This document shows positions 22,674 to 32,529 of a DNA stretch of 64,000 bases, piece by piece. The notes below the pieces were generated by a model. The model was not told the origin of the DNA and made no database searches. It saw nothing but the letters and a program-made list of their open reading frames with translations. The stretch comes from Euglena gracilis (taxonomy: Eukaryota > Euglenida > Euglenophyceae > Euglenales). The DNA lies in contig CP154956.1 of assembly GCA_039621445.1 (NCBI GenBank), positions 4,648,170 through 4,712,169 of the forward strand. Direction: 5' to 3'. The position numbers were made by a program, and so were the translations under genes. How positions within the stretch are numbered: the first letter of the stretch is position 1; each line of letters opens with the position of its first letter.

Positions 22674-23726
22674 TTAATTTATTACATTACAATCTAAATA
22701 TTCACAAGCTGGTAATTCTGGTAATTTAGATAGTTTTGTATCGGTACATTTTAACACCTTACAATTTAGTAGTTCTGGTAATTCAGATACATTAGTATTA
22801 CTACAATCTAATTCTTCAAACAATAAATTAGGTATATTTTTTGTAAATGTATTATTACATTCTAATATTTTACATTTTGGTAAATATGGTATTTCTTCTA
22901 CTTTAGAATAAGAACAATCTAAATATTCACAGTTTGGTAAATCAGGTAATATACTTATTTCTGTCCAATTACATTCTAAATGTTCACAGTTTGGTAAATC
23001 AGGTAACTTGGTTATATTTGTAACATTACAACATAATGTTTTACAGTTTGGTAAATTCGGTAGTTCATATACTTTTGTACCATTACATTCTAAATATTCA
23101 CATTTTGGTAGATAAGGTATTACACTTGTTTCTGTATCATTACATTTTAAATGTACACAATTTGGTAAAATGGGTAGTCTTTCTACACATGATCCATTAC
23201 AATGTAAATATTCACAATTTGGTAAATCAGGTTAATCTATTATAGTTGTATCACTACATCTTAAATATTTACAATTTGGTAAATCGGATAGGTATTCTAA
23301 TGATGTTTTAATACAGATTAATTTTTCACATTTTGGTAGTTTAGGTAATTGTTTTAATTCCAAATAAGAACAATCTAAATATTCACAATTCGGTAAATCA
23401 GGTAATTTTTTTAATTGTGTATGAGAACAATTTAAAATTTTACAATTTGGTAATTCAGGTAAGAAAGATGTAGATGTACATGAACAATTTAAATATATTA
23501 TATTATACATATTTATATGGTGTAATATAATTAAATTATTAAAAGATGTATGACATTGTGTATCAATACCTATAACTTTAAATTTAGAACTAAATTGATC
23601 GAAATTATCGTTTTTAGATTTATATATAGCACTATAACCCCATGTGTTAAACACACTACAAACTAATCGTAGATTTAAATTATCTGTAAAAGATATTATA
23701 ATATCAATGATATCTTTCGGAAACAT
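22674..23726 (-). pseudogene. F-box/LRR gene (LPxLPNC type) with one in-frame TAA
   Basis: 351 codons in one frame from the ATG at 23726 to the TAA at 22674-22676, with a single internal TAA at 23232-23234. The stop sits where the repeat has Leu (TTA) in LPDLPNC. The units on both sides keep frame, period (about 21 residues) and the invariant Cys. The head is F-box-like (FPKDIIDIIISFTDNLNLRLVCSVFN). As written, a 164-residue product would form. TTTAATTGAATT lies upstream. It is tail to tail with the GC-balanced LRR gene, 9 bases apart. Confidence 0.8.
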
Positions 23727-23764
23727 TTTTTGTATAATTATATAATAATTCAATTAAAAAAACT

Positions 23765-24519
23765 TTAATATAAAGTAACATTCCTTGTTTTTATTTGTTC
23801 TTCAAAATATTCTTTTACATTAGTTAATTCAGGACATAATTGGATAACCGTATCAATTGCAGCAATAGTAATACATTCTGCTACAATACCTATACCTTTT
23901 AAATTTGGATTACTATTCTTAATATGAAGTACAATGAATAGCATCATATCTGCAGAAAGTTCTTTGATAAAATCATTTTTATTATGTGATTCTATTATTA
24001 TTTTATAATTAGCGATTAAAATTGGTAGTGATGTGCTAATTATTCTAAGTGTATTTTTAAGATCATATTCATTAAATGCCATATCATTAATATATCTAAT
24101 AAAACTTTCATTGTAATCAAGTATAAATTTACCAATAAAATATATTTTCAGTGAAGTTTCTAACTTCATTTTTTTAATACCTTCAAAATATTCAAAAGTA
24201 AATGAAGCAAAACATTGAATGTGTTCTAACAAACCTTTAATAGTAGGTATATAAGTTTCTAATGTTATTCTTATATTTTTTTTAATTTCATTGAAAATGG
24301 ATTTATTATGTTTTGATATAATTTTATTGTATTTATCTGTTTTACTAATTTCTTCTATATCATTTTATCTACATTTCTTATAAGATCTGTTAACTTTTCT
24401 TTGACAAATATTCTTGATTCTAATGATTCATTATCATATGATATTTTATCTAGTGCATCATTAATTTTTTTAATAAATATTCCTTTAAATTCTGGAACAA
24501 TAGTTGATGTGTTAATCAT
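23765..24519 (-). CDS. Unknown helical protein, one frame change at 24363
   Basis: The ATG at 24519 lies 30 bases from an exact AAAATTGA. The first 54 codons (MINTSTIVPEFKGIFIKK...) close at a TAG right after the T4 run 24363-24366. With one base more, the other frame reads on as EEISKTDKYNKIISKHNKS into the 155-codon frame ending at 23765. The inferred product is about 250 residues, helical, with no recognised motif. The small gene just upstream at 24572 has a similar feel (KYNDILSKYKDEKTVFSIIFNEFKNIIKE against KYNKIISKHNKSIFNEIKKNIR), so the two may be diverged duplicates. Confidence 0.6.
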
Positions 24520-24548
24520 TGTTAATTATTTATACTATATTTTAAAAT

Positions 24549-24556
24549 TCAATTTT
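24549..24556 (-). promoter_or_regulatory. AAAATTGA early promoter motif
   Basis: Exact match on the minus strand, 30 bases before the ATG at 24519. It supports that ATG as the real start of the interrupted gene. Confidence 0.75.
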
Positions 24557-24571
24557 ATAAAAAACTTATTT

Positions 24572-24988
24572 TTAAATCAAATTTGATTCAAGAAGTTTCA
24601 TATAATTATCAGTATAATGAATCATAAAATTACTAATATGCATTACTATCATAAAATTCCACATTGTTATTGGCATTGATTTTAAAACATCTTCAACATT
24701 TATTTCATCAATACTTTGAATATATTTATTGATTAATGTATTAAGATATTCATCTGAATCAACAGTAGAAATCTTTTCCTTAATAATATTTTTAAACTCA
24801 TTGAAAATAATGGAGAATACTGTTTTTTCATCTTTATATTTAGATAATATATCATTGTATTTTTTTGTTTTATTAAATTCTTCTACTATAATTGTTTTAA
24901 CATCTATTAATTTTTCTTTGATAATTTCTTTTGTTTTCATTACTTTATCGTTAGAAATAATATTAATTTTTGTAATATTGTTTGACAT
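24572..24988 (-). CDS. Small unknown helical protein
   Basis: 138 residues, lysine- and isoleucine-rich, predicted all-helical, without cysteine clusters or a signal peptide. The central part resembles the following gene on the same strand, suggesting tandem duplication. AAAAGATTGAATTAA lies upstream, one base off the promoter consensus. No family recognised. Confidence 0.6.
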   Translation of the reverse strand: MSNNITKINIISNDKVMKTKEIIKEKLIDVKTIIVEEFNKTKKYNDILSKYKDEKTVFSIIFNEFKNIIKEKISTVDSDEYLNTLINKYIQSIDEINVEDVLKSMPITMWNFMIVMHISNFMIHYTDNYMKLLESNLI

Positions 24989-25041
24989 AATTTGGAATTA
25001 TATTAATTCAATCTTTTATTTTTAAAATATTAATACAATAA

Positions 25042-26591
25042 TTAAACATTCCATTTTTGTCCTAATACAGATACAATATTACTTATTTCTTCATCAGTTA
25101 TTTCTCTATTATAAAATATTATTTCTTTCATATATCCTTTAAACCTTTCTCCATTAATTTTTCTCATTCCTATACCTAATCCATTACAAGTATAGTTTTT
25201 ACCAGGTCTAGTGGAAACAAATGAAAATATTTGAATATTATTTTTATATATATAATATTTAATTTGTGTATCTCCCATTATATATATATTTATATAATAT
25301 GTCGACAATGAAATAGTTGATGTATTAGAAAACCAGTTGCCATTTCCATCAGGTATATAGTAACTTTCACCCCATTTTGGAAACAATGTACGAAAATCTA
25401 TACCACCTATACCTGATGCATCCCATAAAGGTATATAATTTGACGATGAATTATAAATAACTATACTACTACATATTAATCCCATATTATAAGAAGACAT
25501 AAAATAACTATTTGATATATCAGTAGAAAAATTAATTGAATTATTAATTAACCTAACAGATCCAGTACCACTAAAAAATATATTTTCACTTCCTAAATTA
25601 GTTATTTTTGATATATTATTATTACTATCTAACGTAAAAGATGATAATACAGAAGCATCTATTCTTATTATTAAACCATTAGTTGAAATAGATTGTATTA
25701 TTGTAGCCGATATATTATTATATATCTTAAATGTTTTATTATTTTGTAATGTATTTGTACCATTCAATGTAACAATACCATAATCTATATTGTTAATATT
25801 ATTATTATATATTGTTGATTCTATTGGATAAATTTATTTGATAACTTATCAAACGTTATTGTATTATTTATTACTATTAATTTTAGATTTATATTAAAAT
25901 TATATTCTATATTACCATTGTTTACAAATTGATTATTATAATTATGGAATATAAATGTATTATTTTTTCCCTTATATGAAACAGTATTATTATCTATAGT
26001 ACAAACACCTCCTTTACTATTATTATAATCATAATATTTTTTGGTATTATCACCAGAATAAGAAAACTTTATAAAATAAGATGTATTATCATCTATAAAA
26101 TTATTATTGGATATATTACATTGTTTTCTACATGTAAAAACTTGTATTACATTACTCATGTTAGTACCTGATAATTTTTTGAATGTATTATATTGTATGT
26201 TAAATATACCATTTAATATTATACCATTCAGTGTATATTGTATCATACAATTTGTGATATTAATATTATAATAATTTGGTTTTATATCATAGTTCAACGA
26301 TGTTGTTATAACATAATCACTACTTTGTAATGTTATATATGATATAGTTACATCATTCTGTAAATCAAATATGATACAATTACCAGATAATATTACATCA
26401 TTCATATTTTTTGTATAACTTGATATTATTACATTTTTATTTACAATTATTGTATTACTAATATTATATATTCCTGAAAACATAACTATATTATTATCAT
26501 TAAATGTTAATGCTTTAAATATAGTGGCTAATGGGTTATCATATAACCCTGTGTTACTATCATTACCTTTTGTATCTATGTATATTACCAT
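25042..26591 (-). CDS. Beta-helix protein with C-terminal LamG/concanavalin-like domain, frame change near 25830
   Basis: Residues 1-256 start with VIYIDTKGNDSNTGLYDNPLATIFKAL, the typical entry of right-handed parallel beta-helix (pectate-lyase-like) proteins. Short strands rich in Asn and Ile follow (NVIISSY, NINITNCMIQY, CNISNNNF). The frame closes at 25821, and one base more in the run near 25830 leads into the second frame. There, a lectin/LamG-like fold is suggested by RIDASVLSSFTLDSNNNI, FKGYMKEIIFYNREITDEEI and a terminal LGQKWNV, a common ending in giant-virus LamG domains. Total about 515 residues. It may be a virion surface or glycan-binding protein (inference). No signal peptide. 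Confidence 0.62.
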
Positions 26592-26599
26592 TTTGATAA

Positions 26600-27049
26600 C
26601 AATATATTAAACAAGAAATAATATACTATTTATATAATTTAATTCAAAATATTTTTGTTGATTATTTTAATCTATAAATGTTGGAATAAATATATCAATT
26701 TTTAAAATGAATAATTTTGATAGATAACTTTTATAAAATTTTAATATATATTTCATGAATAAATATTTATGGACTTAATTTTTTATAAAATTTTGATAAA
26801 TAATTCTTATAAAAATATATGTCATGAAATTTTAGATATATAAAACAAAAAAATATTTAACTTTATTTGTATATGAATAATAATAATATATACACAATGA
26901 TTTATATAACATTTGCATAATTATAAACATATGTGTATAACATGGAATACAATAGATTATATAACATAAATATAATGGATTATATAACATGAATACAATA
27001 TATCATATAACATATGCATTATGGATTATATAATATATATGATATTGAT
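26600..27049. other. Gene-free AT-rich stretch
   Basis: No coding frame of interest. The DNA has loose repeats such as TTTTATAAAATTTTGATA and GGATTATATAACAT and grades into the tandem array that begins at about 27050. It contains the upstream region of the minus-strand beta-helix gene. Confidence 0.7.
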
Positions 27050-29415
27050 TATATGATATGCGCGCCGGTTGGTAATATTATTATATTTATCTTTCTAGAA
27101 ATATATATAAGTATTATTATTTTTTTTTTACATACCTTATTTCTTATAATATAATAGATAATAATATCTTCGATGTATTTCTTATAAAATAAATAAAAAT
27201 ATATTAATCATATGCGCACCGATTGGTAATATTATTATATTTATCTTTCTAGAAATATATATAAGTATTATTATGTTTTTTTACATACCTTATTTCTTAT
27301 AACATAATAGATAATAATATCTTCGATGTATTTCTTATAAAATAAATAAAAATATATTAATCATATGCGCACCGATTGGTAATATTATTATATTTATCTT
27401 TCTAGAAATATATATAAGTATTATTATGTTTTTTTACATACCTTATTTCTTATAACATAATAGATAATAATACATGATATTTCTTATAAGATAAATAAAA
27501 ATATATTAATCACACGCACACTTATTGGTAATATGATATACATATTATTGGTAATGTCACATGCGCGCCGGTTGGTAATATTATTATATTTATCTTTCTA
27601 GAAATATATATAAGTATTATTATGTTTTTTTTACATACCTTATTTCTTATAATATAATAGATAATAATATCTTCGATGTATTTCTTATAAAATAATTAAA
27701 ATATATTAATCATATGCGCACCGATTGGTAATATTATTATATTTATCTTTCTAGAAATATATATAAGTATTATTATGTTTTTTTACATACCTTATTTCTT
27801 ATAACATTATAGATAATAATACATGATATTTCTTATAAGATAAATAAAAATATATTAATCACACGCGCACTTATTGGTAATATGATATACATATTATTGG
27901 TAATGTCACATGCGCGCCGGTTGGTAATATTATTATATTTATCTTTCTAGAAATATATATAAGTATTATTATGTTTTTTTTACATACCTTATTTCTTATA
28001 ATATAATAGATAATAATATCTTCGATGTATTTCTTATAAAATAAATAAAATATATTAATCATATGCGCACCGATTGGTAATATTATTATATTTATCTTTC
28101 TAGAAATATATATAAGTATTATTATGTTTTTTTACATACCTTATTTCTTATAACATTATAGATAATAATATATAATATATTTTATATGAAAAATAAAAAT
28201 ATATTATTCACACGCGCACTTATTGGTAATATGATATACATATTATTGGTAATGTCACATGCGCGCCGGTTGGTAATATTATTATATTTATCTTTCTAGA
28301 AATATATATAAGTATTATTATGTTTTTTTTACATACCTTATTTCTTATAATATAATAGATAATAATATCTTCGATGTATTTCTTATAAAATAAATAAAAT
28401 ATATTAATCATATGCGCACCGATTGGGTAATATTATTATATTTATCTTCTAGAAATATATATAAGTATTATTATGTTTTTTTACATACCTTATTTCTTAT
28501 AACATAATAGATAATAATACATGATATTTCTTATAAGATAAATAAAAATATATTAATCACACGCGCACTTATTGGTAATATGATATACATATTATTGGTA
28601 ATGTCACATGCGCGCCGGTTGGTACTATTATTATATTTGTCTTTCTAGAAATATATATAAGTATTATTATGTTTTTTTTACATACCTTATTTCTTATATA
28701 ATATAGATAATAATATCTTCGATGTATTTCTTATAAAATAAATAAAAAATATATTAATCATATGCGCACCGATTGGTAATATTATTATATTTATCTTTCT
28801 AGAAATATATAAGTATTATTATGTTTTTTTACATACCTTATTTCTTATAACATAATAGATAATAATACATGATATTTCTTATAAGATAAACAAAAATATA
28901 TTAATCACACGCGCACTAGTTGTTAATATTATTATATTTATCTTTCTAGAAATATATATAAGTATTTTTTTTACATACCTTATTTCTTATAATATAATAG
29001 ATAATAATATCTTCGATGTATTTCTTATAAGATAAATAAAAATATATTAATCATACGCGCACCGATTGGTAATATGATATGATTTATCTTTCTAGAAATA
29101 TAGTATATTATTATATTTTTTTTATCTTCGATGTATCCATAAAACAAAGAATAATAATACATGATATTTCTTATAAGATAAATAAAAATATATTAATCAC
29201 ATGCGCACTAATTGTTAATATTATTATATTTATCTTTCTAGAAATACATCGAAGAGTTATTATTATGTTTTTTTACATATTTCCGATGCCATATAAAACA
29301 AAAAATAATAATGCATAGTATTTCTTATAAGATAAATAAAAATATATTAACTACATGCGCATTTATTATATACGATAAATAAAAATATATTAATCATATG
29401 CGTACTTATTATATA
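27050..29415. repeat. Large tandem array with about 349-bp higher-order period
   Basis: About thirteen to fourteen units of about 165-190 bp. Each contains TTTATCTTTCTAGAAATATA, TAAGTATTATTATGTTTTTT, ACATACCTTATTTCTTATAA and ATAAATAAAAATATATTAAT. Two flavours alternate: one begins ATGCGCACCGATTGGTAAT, the other has an extra GGTAATATGATATACATATT and ATGCGCGCCGGTTGGTAAT. The pair forms a higher-order unit of about 349 bp; two copies near 27871 and 28220 encode identical 63-residue chance frames. The right end (29040-29410) is more diverged. Family members occur at 14440, 37690 and 50180. Confidence 0.93.
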
Positions 29416-29436
29416 TGTAAGTGTCATGTATCCAAT

Positions 29437-29713
29437 TTACATTCTTTTCTTTTTTTTCCTTAATTCTCTTCTATATTCAACTTTTTTTGCTCTAAATTCA
29501 GGATCATTATCATATTTTTTCTTCATACGTTCACACTGTTTTTTTCTATATTCATCTTTATTGTTTTCGATCCATTTTTTTAGTGTTTTCTATAACTTTT
29601 TGTCTATAATTTGGATTAGTATGATAATAATATTTAGATGTTTTAATTATTTTTTCTTCACCTTTATCATTGACATATTTAATACAGTATTTTTCAATGT
29701 CTTCAGATGACAT
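29437..29713 (-). CDS. Small basic protein, frame change in an A7 run
   Basis: ATG at 29713, TAA at 29437-29439, about 91 residues if the A7 run at 29575-29581 (plus-strand T7) is read as six. The sequence is rich in Lys, Arg, Tyr and Glu (YDNDPEFRAKKVEYRRELRKK) and resembles short basic proteins scattered in giant-virus genomes. It directly borders the large repeat array. The frame change breaks it into pieces too small for routine gene calls. Function unknown; nucleic-acid binding is plausible from charge only. Confidence 0.5.
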
Positions 29714-29768
29714 CTTATATTCATATATATCTATATATTTAAAAAAAATAAGTAGTTAACATTATTTA

Positions 29769-31331
29769 TTAATCAATAGTTTCTATTTCATTTGTTATAT
29801 CAGTATTTTCAAAAGATATATGTATTAATTGTTTATTTATACAATCAAATGTTCTAATATATAGTTGAAGTTTATAGTACCAATAACATTTATTGTAGTT
29901 TTTAACATTATTTATCCTACACAATGCATTGAATAATACAGTAAATTTAATAAACCGTTTTAAGTGATACATTAATTCATGTTCAATATTATTTTTGAAT
30001 TTTTCAATATATTTTATATAATAATTTAATATATAAAGAAAATAACTATAAAATACATATCCAAATTCTTTAAGAGGTGTATTAGTTAGTATATCCTTGT
30101 TAATATTATCTAATTTTATAAATTCATCAAATTCTATTTTTCTATCCGGTTTATATAAAAAATATAGATTATAAGATTTCCATATTTTTACATTTTCTTT
30201 TTCTATTTCTTTTTTGTATGTTTCCAATAATCCTTTCATTTTTATCAAGAAACTACTTTTGTCATATAATTTAAGTTTCCTAACACCATTAAAATATTTT
30301 AAACAATCGCTAATATAACATACATCATAATATTGATAAATACATTGTATTATATCTTCTTCCATTGGTTCACTACAAAGTTTTACAATTAGATTATTCA
30401 ATGCATTTTCATCTTTCGGTTTTGTAATTAGATAATACAATATACATTTTTTTGCATATTCTTTTATTAATTTAAAATTTTTTGTTCTTTCCATTGATAA
30501 TATATAAAACAGTAAACTTTCCGCATTTAATATTTCAATATTTGATCCAAATAAAAGTTTAGAAAATATAAAATATCTAACATAGTAGTTTTTATTAAAG
30601 AAAACAAAAAAGTTACTTGGATTTTGTACCTTTAATGAATTAAAATTACTATTGTTAGATATTATTAAATCAATATTAGTTTTGTTTTTAGGAAAAGCAA
30701 AAGAAAAGAATCCCTTTTGTTTGTTAGATATTTTTAGTTCTACATCACTATTTTCCATCATTAATATTAATGATTTTGTAATTTTCATTACTTTTTCCAA
30801 TTCTATATGAAAACTATAAGTGCCTTTTATAAAAAATTCAAAATAATAATCATATACTAATGAACCTACTGAATATAAAAATGTTTGTTCATTTTGTTTT
30901 ATTTTATCTTTGTTTATTTTATTCTTTTTTAAATCTTCTTTAAATTTATCAACTAATTCATAATTAATTCCATCCATTTCTATATATAACCTTCTTTCTA
31001 TTAATTTTGTTAATACAAATAAATTATATAATAATGGATAAGAATAAGATTCTAGAGAATTATCATATGCAATTGTATATAAATCATCTTGAATGTTCAT
31101 TTTATCTGGTTCTAACCATTTGAAAAATGTATCTATATCATCATGTATACTTTTTGGATCATGATAATATTCTTTTAATGCTATATTTTTTCGGTCTCCA
31201 ATATATAAATCATCTGGAAATTCTATTTCATACGGTATTCCTCCTGTAAATAATACATTATAACTATATATACAACATATTAATAATACAAATAATATAA
31301 AAAGAATGAAACAATTTATATTGAAATTCAT
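29769..31331 (-). CDS. Membrane-anchored unknown protein, copy A
   Basis: 520 residues from the ATG at 31331 (the longer open frame upstream is an AT-rich artefact). Residues 3-28 are a hydrophobic helix (CFILFILFVLLICCIYSY) followed by NVLFTGG, so a single N-terminal anchor or uncleaved signal is likely. The rest is helical and lysine-rich. Its identity is shared with the gene at 32530: the same start MNFNINCF, the string AESLLFYI near residue 290, and a C-terminal CYWYYKLQLYIRTF. The two copies flank two small genes. It may be a virion membrane protein (inference). Confidence 0.7.
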   Translation of the reverse strand: MNFNINCFILFILFVLLICCIYSYNVLFTGGIPYEIEFPDDLYIGDRKNIALKEYYHDPKSIHDDIDTFFKWLEPDKMNIQDDLYTIAYDNSLESYSYPLLYNLFVLTKLIERRLYIEMDGINYELVDKFKEDLKKNKINKDKIKQNEQTFLYSVGSLVYDYYFEFFIKGTYSFHIELEKVMKITKSLILMMENSDVELKISNKQKGFFSFAFPKNKTNIDLIISNNSNFNSLKVQNPSNFFVFFNKNYYVRYFIFSKLLFGSNIEILNAESLLFYILSMERTKNFKLIKEYAKKCILYYLITKPKDENALNNLIVKLCSEPMEEDIIQCIYQYYDVCYISDCLKYFNGVRKLKLYDKSSFLIKMKGLLETYKKEIEKENVKIWKSYNLYFLYKPDRKIEFDEFIKLDNINKDILTNTPLKEFGYVFYSYFLYILNYYIKYIEKFKNNIEHELMYHLKRFIKFTVLFNALCRINNVKNYNKCYWYYKLQLYIRTFDCINKQLIHISFENTDITNEIETID

Positions 31332-31363
31332 TTTAATATATATATATATATATTTAAAAATAA

Positions 31364-31371
31364 AAAATTGA
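31364..31371 (+). promoter_or_regulatory. AAAATTGA early promoter motif
   Basis: Exact match in AAAAAATTGAATTTTTATAT, 32 bases before the ATG at 31403. It lies in the short divergent space shared with the membrane protein gene. Confidence 0.75.
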
Positions 31372-31402
31372 ATTTTTATATATAGTAAATATAAAAGTTT
31401 CA

Positions 31403-32050
31403 ATGTTAGAAGATTTTCCAACCAGTTGGGATAAAACTACTTATGATAATAAGATTACAGAATTTTTAAATATACAAATATTTCCTTTACATCAAGCTGA
31501 ATCATTTCTATTAAGGTCTATTATAGCACTTGTAGACAGTGATTATTTTAATCCAGATCGAGGAAGTCTTATGATAGAAAAAGTAAGACGTGAATTATCA
31601 AAAAATGAAGGTAAAAAGTTTATACAAAAAGTTATTTCTGATAAATTATTTATAGATTTTATCAGAGAACATGATGAACATTTTAAAATTATTAAATTAC
31701 CACTTAATAGAGATAGAATTATATATAACAAACATGTAAATTGGAGAGAAGGTGATACAAAAAGATTAGTTGAACAATCAAAAAATCTAACATTTATAAG
31801 AAATTCATTAAGAAGATTTATTATAATTAAACCATCTGAATCTCGATATTGTACAGTTAAAGAGTTCATAGAAAATTATAAGCTATATTTGGGTAAAAAC
31901 TTACAAGCATGTGATATAATCCGAATGGTAAAAGTTTGGGCAGATGAATTCTTTTACAATGAATTATTTACTCCACATCGAATCTATCTAAAGGTAACGT
32001 CACAAGAAAACGTAGAATATTTTCCAGTAGAAAAAACAAGATGTTTATAA
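31403..32050 (+). CDS. Unknown soluble protein
   Basis: 215 residues, intact. Mixed helix and strand, with balanced charge and conserved-looking strings (SWDKTTYDNKITEFLNIQIFPLHQAESFLLRSIIALVDSD split over the first 50 residues; PHRIYLKV near the end). Less biased in amino-acid use than the LRR genes, which suggests a conserved viral gene. No motif I can name. Driven by an exact AAAATTGA. It lies between the two paralogous membrane-anchored genes. Confidence 0.68.
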   Translation: MLEDFPTSWDKTTYDNKITEFLNIQIFPLHQAESFLLRSIIALVDSDYFNPDRGSLMIEKVRRELSKNEGKKFIQKVISDKLFIDFIREHDEHFKIIKLPLNRDRIIYNKHVNWREGDTKRLVEQSKNLTFIRNSLRRFIIIKPSESRYCTVKEFIENYKLYLGKNLQACDIIRMVKVWADEFFYNELFTPHRIYLKVTSQENVEYFPVEKTRCL

Positions 32051-32069
32051 AAAAAATAGATTATTAATT

Positions 32070-32494
32070 TTACATACCTATGTATTCTTTAAGTGTATAT
32101 ACTTTTTTTTCTGTTTCTGCTATTTCACCCAATTCATTATATGTATCTGAATAATCTGAAAACATTATACCAACATGTTGTCTATTATATTCTTTTGTAA
32201 CATATATATATACATTATTGGTATAGATTCTCTTTTACAACCATGTGTTTTCCATATGTTATGATCTTTATAATATTTATTGATATCTTCATCACTTATT
32301 TGAAATGTTTTCATTAAATCATCAGATTCTTCCCGATTATTCAATGATACATCAATATCATCATTGTCATCAGGTATTTCAAATACAATCATGAGTACAT
32401 ATGTATTATATAATTCATCGTCAGTTATTTCATCTAATTCTTGATTAACATATGATGTACAATCTATGAAAAGTTCTTGTATATCTTTACTCAT
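32070..32494 (-). CDS. Small acidic protein, frame change near 32210
   Basis: The ATG at 32494 (MSKDIQELF) is chosen because an exact promoter lies 24 bases upstream; the longer frame would need a TTG. The first frame encodes about 109 residues, acidic, with DDNDDIDVSLNNREESDD. In the TA run near 32205-32220 a second frame takes over (YNRQHVGIMFSDYSDTYNELGEIAETEKKVY) and ends at 32070-32072. Total about 140 residues. Function unknown. Confidence 0.55.
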
Positions 32495-32517
32495 TTTTTT
32501 ACAATATATATTAAAAA

Positions 32518-32525
32518 TCAATTTT
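32518..32525 (-). promoter_or_regulatory. AAAATTGA early promoter motif
   Basis: Exact match on the minus strand, within AAAATTGATTTTTAATATAT, 24 bases before the ATG at 32494. It overlaps the last bases before the TAA of the upstream gene at 32530. Confidence 0.75.
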
Positions 32526-32529
32526 ATTT

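Noticed and set aside
23036-23245. 69-residue plus-strand frame
   Set aside because: Antisense of the LPxLPNC repeats of the minus-strand LRR gene; its regular pattern is the mirror of those repeats.
27871-28411. Two identical 63-residue open frames
   Set aside because: They lie inside the satellite array and are identical only because the 349-bp unit is duplicated; AT-rich chance frames.
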